Origin: Posidonia oceanica
Taxonomy: Eukaryota > Streptophyta > Magnoliopsida > Alismatales > Posidoniaceae
Direction of reading: 5' to 3'
Length of the DNA: 64,000 nucleotides
Assembly: GCA_037176725.1 (NCBI GenBank)
Contig: JAZBRS010000054.1
Coordinates: forward strand, 11,922,001 to 11,986,000
In this document: one piece after another, positions 59,470 to 64,000 of the stretch
Layout of the letters: every line of letters begins with the position of its first letter
How positions within the stretch are numbered: position 1 is the first letter of the stretch
Position numbers and translations under genes: made by a program
The notes under the pieces: model-generated
Database searches by the model: none
The model's input: only the letters and a program-made list of their open reading frames with translations
Told to the model about the DNA's origin: nothing

Positions 59470-60138
59470 TTACCCATGATATTGAGGGTCATGAAGAACC
59501 ATGCCCTCACCTTCATTTTCAATGGGTAATTCTAAAAACGGTTTTAAACGTTGACCATTGACTTTAAAATTTTCACCATTATTTGGATTTTCAATTTCTA
59601 TAGCTCCATGAGGATATACAACTTTTATCACATAAGGTCCAGTCCACCTGGACCTTAATTTTCCTGGAAATAAATGGAGTCTAGAGTTGTATAGGAGGAC
59701 CTTTTGACCAATGGAGAATGATTTTCTAAGAATCGCTTTATCATGAAAAATCTTGCTCTTCTCCTTGTAAATTTTAGAGCTACCATATGCTTCATTTCTT
59801 AACTCTTCTAACTCATTCAGTTGCCATTTCCTCTTGACTCCAACTGTGGTTAAATTTAAGTTCAATTGTTTAATGGTCCATAATGCTCTATGTTCTAATT
59901 CTACTGGTAAGTGGCAAGCTTTTCCAAATATAAGCTGATATGGAGACATTCCTAAATTGGTCTTAAATGCGGTCTGATGGGCCCATAATGCATCATTTAA
60001 TTTCTCAGATCAATCTTTTCTATTTGACTTAACAATTTTCTCCAAAATTTGCTTGATTTGCCTATTAGATACCTCCACTTAGACACTTGTTTGAGGATGA
60101 TATAGAGTGACAAGCTTGTGGGTGATAGAATACTTTTT
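59470..60138 (-). pseudogene. Athila-B integrase C-terminal half
   Basis: Read on the minus strand: ITHKLVTLYHPQTS, stop, VEVSNRQIKQILEKIVKSN, stop, then an open 159-residue stretch [56 protein letters not shown], ending [11 protein letters not shown]. This is the integrase end, including the GPY/F-type module. Upstream it is cut at about 60138 by Tat LTR sequence, and the catalytic core is missing. Confidence 0.9.
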
Positions 60139-61456
60139 TTCATGGTTTAAACCTTCAGTTATTTGCAGGTTTATATCATGGTTCTTTTTTTCTTTTTTAT
60201 CAAGTTTGCATGATAAGCTTTTATCTCTGCCTTCTGTATGTTGGACGCTTAACTCTTCTGCGTTTTATGTAAGACGTTGGTTGTTAGTGCGTCTAACAAT
60301 ATGCTTTGTTTTGGATTGGTTAAATGCCTGTGATCTATTCTTAAAAATCCTTTTGCTTCTCATCTTGCTTTCATACCATGATCTGCATGTTTTCCCATCA
60401 CCATATTGCATCAACCTCATGTTTAATCACTTAGCATGCATGCATATTTTCAAAATCCAAGCCCAGGTGTTGGATGCAGGGATTTCCAGCATCCAACGTT
60501 GGACGCTGTTGATCACAGCGTCCAATGCCCTTTGCTTGTTTAAAACAGGTTCATCATTTGCATTCAATTTTTGTGTTATTGCTTTGATCCCTTGGCATGG
60601 TTTATCTACTTGGCATGGTTTATCTGTCCATAGTTTTTACATTGCATAGGAAACCTATTTTCCAAACATGCATGTTTTTCTATAAGTTTTATCTGCCTTC
60701 TGTGTTGGACGCTGGCTATTACTGCGTCCAACATAGGACGCGAGTTAAGCCTGCGTCCAACGCTTTAAGTTGGCTGCACTCAGCTTCTTTGAATCATTTT
60801 CGACTCGAATTTTGTTTTTTGATGTTTGATCACTCCCCGGCCGTGTTCTAGCATCCAGGCATGTAGTCTAATAGGGATTTTCAAGTTTTGCACCTCGGCT
60901 TAGCTCCCTTGGCCTGTTTTCATAATTTTATGGCATTTATACTTTAACTAGTCGCATTTAACAAGGTTTTGCTAAGCTTCGCATGGTTTATAATTGTATC
61001 TTGCATGCCGCCTTAGGGCGAACATAAATCGGCATTCATTTGCCAACATTTGCCACACAAGAGTGGAAACGCCAAGAAAGATTGATTCATCGAACGTGTC
61101 GGGGATGCCTAACACCTTCCCAGCACGTAACAGGAGTCCTTACCCTTTCTCTAGACCGCATTGACATTGTTTCATACATTTGGACCGGATTGGCATGTTT
61201 TCTTATTGCTTGAGTTTTCTCGCATGTTTTCATACGGTTTTCCTAGTCTTCCCGTTTTAATAGATTAGGTGGCAACTCCTTGTTTTCTATTTATTTTCCT
61301 TTGCGTTCTTCGCCAATTTTCCTGTGTTTTCAAGTCGAGGTTTCTCCTCAGATTCACTGCTGATCGCGGCTTCCCCCCTCTCTCTCACGGCACAATCGCA
61401 TCGTGAGCTATGGTAGCGGTGCGAGACCCATCGTGGCCGAGCACGGGACGGTCACA
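60139..61456 (+). mobile_element. Tat-like LTR fragment inside Athila-B
   Basis: Ends GGGACGGTCACA at 61456, like the solo LTR end at 57005 (GTGGTCACAACA). It contains the conserved GCCTAACACCTTCCC block (61107-61121) and AGATTAGGTGGC (61263-61274). The left part lacks an LTR start. Three pairs of 29-bp units at 60240-60761 tie it to the 14.5 kb element family. It joins gag on one side to integrase on the other, so a deletion accompanied or followed the insertion. Confidence 0.7.
60240..60761. repeat. Three abutting pairs of 29-bp palindromic units outside the 14.5 kb element
   Basis: 60240-60268 with 60269-60297; 60469-60497 with 60498-60526; 60704-60732 with 60733-60761. 60469-60497 has GTTGGATGC/GCATCCAAC, a fully compensated change in both arms. 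Confidence 0.9.
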
Positions 61457-62056
61457 GCCTCATCCTCATTTTCTTCATGAATGCTCCTTGACACATAGAC
61501 ACAAGCATGGTCCTAGTTGAAATATCTAAATCATTATAAATTATTTGGCATAATCTCCATTTTTCTATACTATGGTGCGGACACTAGGCTAAGAGATCCT
61601 TAAATCTATAAAAATACTTCCAAAAAGACTCACCAATTTGTTGTTTAGATGAATTAATTTCATTTCTAAATTTTATGGTCTTGTGAACAGGATAATATTT
61701 TTTCAAAAATATAGTACAAAATTGGGCCCAAGTGGTGATTGAATTAGTTGGTAGACTATAAAGCTATTTTTTAGCATTGTCTTTTAATGCAAAAGGAATG
61801 AATCTTAACCGGACTGCATCATCAGACAACTGCTGTAACTTTATCATACTACAGACCTCCTCAAATTCATTGATGAACCAGTAAGCATCTTCAGATTCTA
61901 GACTTGTGAACCTAGGCAACTGGCTAATATAATTGGATTTGAGTTCAAAATTGTTGCTTTAGCATTTGGAAGTCTAATGCAAGATGGTTGTGCATTTCTT
62001 ACTGTGTAACACCTGGCTTCTTAGGCTAAAGGTGGATTGTGTACTTCATCAGCCAT
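61457..62056 (-). pseudogene. Athila-B gag N-terminal remnant
   Basis: Starts MADEVHNPPLA at 62056, then a stop. Scattered gag text (AQPSCIRLP, then MCQGAFMKK at the far end) matches Athila-A gag in shifting frames. Frameshifts and stops are frequent. It breaks off at 61457 against the Tat fragment. Confidence 0.85.
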
Positions 62057-63116
62057 TTTAAATTCTTTGGGTTCGACACGAATAAGACGATGAGTCAAAT
62101 CACGGAGCCAAACAAGCATGCACTTGATGAAACTTTTTTTTTTGAAATAAAATAAAAAAATGCAATGAAAATAGAAAAGAAGAAAAGATGAGATAATATG
62201 AACTAAATAAATGAGAAGATTACAAATAGAGGACAAAGATGCCTAATCTAATCACACAAGTCACCCAAATCTTAATTCTATGGTTGATCTAAAATCTAGA
62301 CAGCTCCTAACTTCCAAGCTAAACTTCAAAATCCTTGGTTCAAAATTTCTCAAACCGAGTTAGCCAGATCAGTGGAGGAAAGTGGGAGGCTCCCCGTGTG
62401 TAAGTAACGGACCTAATTAAATAACCACTTTACTTTTTAAGAGGTCGGGCCTCTTCAACCACTTTGCTTAGACACCAACAAGGAATAAGAATTTTAAATC
62501 CAATTCTCTCTAGGTTTTACTTGTCCTATTGAGCTCAAATCTTAGAGGCCAATGTCTACTTGATTTTAATTGAGGTTTAGGTCAATGCTTAATGCTTTCT
62601 TTTGTTGTTTGTGGACTAAGGAATGGTGATGAAATCCCCACCTTATCTTGTGTTATAGGTTTTGCCCTTAGGTACTTTGAAATGATATGCAACAAACAAT
62701 TATGCTCAAACAAGTTGTTCTTCCTACTAACTATATATCCTAAAATGCTAGAAATTAAGTAGGAGAACACGTACCATTTCCTCCAGCAATCACCAAAATA
62801 AAATAACAGGAAATAAAATTACTCTAAATGCAAACTATATGATGTATGCCCTAAAAACAGGTTTCTATCTTATCATGAAATATTTTTAATTGGGTTCAAG
62901 TTTATGTTCGATTTTTAAATTAGTGATCGCGAAAAAACAGAAACTGAAACAATAAATAAACCCTAGATCAGGATTCTAGAAAAAACCAGAAATAACTGAA
63001 ATTAAAATAATTCAGGGAAAATAACTAACTTGGGCGCCCAGTAGGTGCCAGAAGTGCAGATTGGCGCCTGGGAGGTGCTCCTGAACCCTGATATTTTCTA
63101 AAACAAAACTTCCTGA
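62057..63116 (-). other. Athila-B leader
   Basis: Corresponds in reverse to 6240-7300 of Athila-A. It contains GGGCGCCCAGTAGGTGCC and GGCGCCTGGGAGGTGC words at 63030-63075. The PBS and the last roughly 230 bp of the 5' LTR are deleted at 63116/63117. Confidence 0.75.
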
Positions 63117-63347
63117 TTAATCCATTTATGCAAAATACAGATGCATGATTAAATCTACTCTCTGTCTCTCTTCATGATCTAAATAGTTTAACTCAATGGT
63201 TTTTATCCTAACAAGTATAATTTATATGAATGCACCATAGATTATCAAGTCCTAGATAAAATCACACAAATCAAACTAAATCGAATGATTTACTTTAGAT
63301 CTAAGATTATACACATGATCCCTAATTAATCTTCCCTAAGCATAGGT
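63117..63347 (-). repeat. Athila-B 5' LTR fragment
   Basis: Nearly identical to 39708-39943 of the 3' LTR. Both sides are truncated, the outer side by unrelated sequence at 63348. Confidence 0.85.
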
Positions 63348-63639
63348 AGTAATCGGCCCAAATGAAGATTATTATTTGGCTGAATACCAAGCACATCTGT
63401 GGTGATAAATATGTGATGATCGTCAGGTTTTCTATGTGAGTAACTAGTCGGCCCAAAGGAATACTTGTTTTGGGCCGACTAGTTACTTGACAGATTGATT
63501 GTCAATATTTGATTACTACATTGAAGAGTATCACTTGTAAGTTAACATTTCTGTTCAAAGGTTAAATGTAAATGTTGCGCTAGATATTGTAGTAATCCCA
63601 ATCAGAATCAGGTTTACTATTAGCGGCTATGTCCGAAGA
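63348..63639. other. Unassigned sequence with strong inverted repeats
   Basis: No gene. A perfect 17-bp inverted repeat lies at 63441-63485, and a weaker related one with TCGGCCCAAAT and ATTTGGCTGA lies at about 63354-63390. Origin unknown. Confidence 0.6.
63441..63485. repeat. Perfect 17-bp inverted repeat with 11-bp loop
   Basis: Left arm 63441-63457 (TAACTAGTCGGCCCAAA), loop 63458-63468, right arm 63469-63485, exactly complementary. The arm/core layout recalls the other palindromic units of the window, with an 11-bp core as in the 29-bp units. Confidence 0.92.
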
Positions 63640-64000
63640 GGAGGGCTCAATTCGAAAACACTTAAAACAGAGGAGAAAAGATAGGAAAAGAAGAAGATAA
63701 GACAATTCAGAATCGCCACCATGTCTATTATTGGGAGACAAGGAAAACTGGGGGAAATGCGTGAGTTAACATGCAAAACCAAGCAAAAGATGCAATGCAA
63801 AGCAATACAAAAGAAAACAAATGCAAATGAATGCAAATGATATGACTCATGCCTAGGATAAGGGCAATATGGTCATTACGGGCCAAAGACTGGGCAAGGA
63901 CTCCTGTTACGTGCGGGGAAGGTGTTAGGCACCCCCGACACGCCCGAGAATCGGTCTTTCTAGGCTTACGCTCGCATACGCAGGGAAATACAGATTTGAA
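63640..64000 (-). mobile_element. Tat-like LTR entering the window from the right
   Basis: On the minus strand it contains GCCTAACACCTTCCCC (63916-63931), CGTAACAGGAGTCC and AGACATGGTGGCGATTC, in the order seen in the solo LTR at 56670-56850. It is cut by the window edge. Confidence 0.7.

Larger units (their letters stand above)
39512..63347 (-). mobile_element. Athila-B Ty3/gypsy element, heavily rearranged, host of nested Tat elements
   Basis: Read on the minus strand: 5' LTR fragment 63117-63347, leader to 62057, gag 62056-61457, a foreign Tat fragment 61456-60139, integrase C-terminal half 60138-59470, 3' UTR, PPT 57705-57684, and a 3' LTR split into 57683-57006 and 40129-39512. The two LTR halves join into about 1291 bp, the size of the Athila-A LTR (1286 bp). 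Protease, RT, RNase H and much of gag and integrase are absent. Confidence 0.85.

Overview
The window is nuclear DNA from a flowering plant, most likely a eudicot. It carries intron-containing host genes of plant-only families (SMXL4/5 clade, IDM1-like PHD/acetyltransferase, plant mobile domain). The rest is AT-rich and packed with nested Ty1/copia and Ty3/gypsy LTR retrotransposons primed by plant tRNA-iMet or tRNA-Asp. The species cannot be named from the sequence.

Layout. 1-1.6 kb: first exon and promoter of an SMXL4/5-like gene on the minus strand, running off the left edge. 2.7-16.6 kb: Copia-A (TSD CTATA), interrupted by Athila-A (TSD CAGGT), itself interrupted by a solo LTR (TSD GTTGA). 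16.6-23.9 kb: noncoding DNA with satellites and a 1.77 kb Tat-like solo LTR. 23.9-29.5 kb: the only complete host gene with a recognisable family, an eight-exon minus-strand IDM1-like gene. 30.8-37.4 kb: Copia-C (TSD CCTAG), broken by a minus-strand Tat-like LTR. About 38 kb: a possible 70-residue Lys-rich gene. 38.8-39.5 kb: 5' end of Copia-D. 39.5-63.3 kb: Athila-B on the minus strand, whose 3' LTR is split by a Tat/Ogre-like solo LTR (TSD GATGA), which is split in turn by a 14.5 kb non-autonomous Tat-lineage element (TSD GTCGC). That inner element has gag on its sense (minus) strand and an intron-bearing, now broken, plant mobile domain gene in antisense. The right edge enters another Tat-like LTR.

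The most unusual signal is a palindromic unit of fixed length with a variable core. At least 35 copies, all but one exactly 29 bp (9-bp arms similar to GTTGGACGC and GCGTCCAAC around an 11-bp core), lie in noncoding parts of the 14.5 kb element and of a related fragment at 60-61 kb. Outside the LTRs every copy belongs to a directly abutting pair. Two Tat-like LTR families carry an analogous 21-bp unit (6-bp arms GTCGCC and GGCGAC, 9-bp core). Two copia elements carry a 24-25-bp unit built on GGACGTCC. I know of no described function for these.

The elements do not form a pathway. They are layers of insertion and decay around two host genes: a phloem/strigolactone-clade regulator and a likely anti-silencing factor. 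No element here is intact: every coding region has stops, frameshifts or internal deletions.
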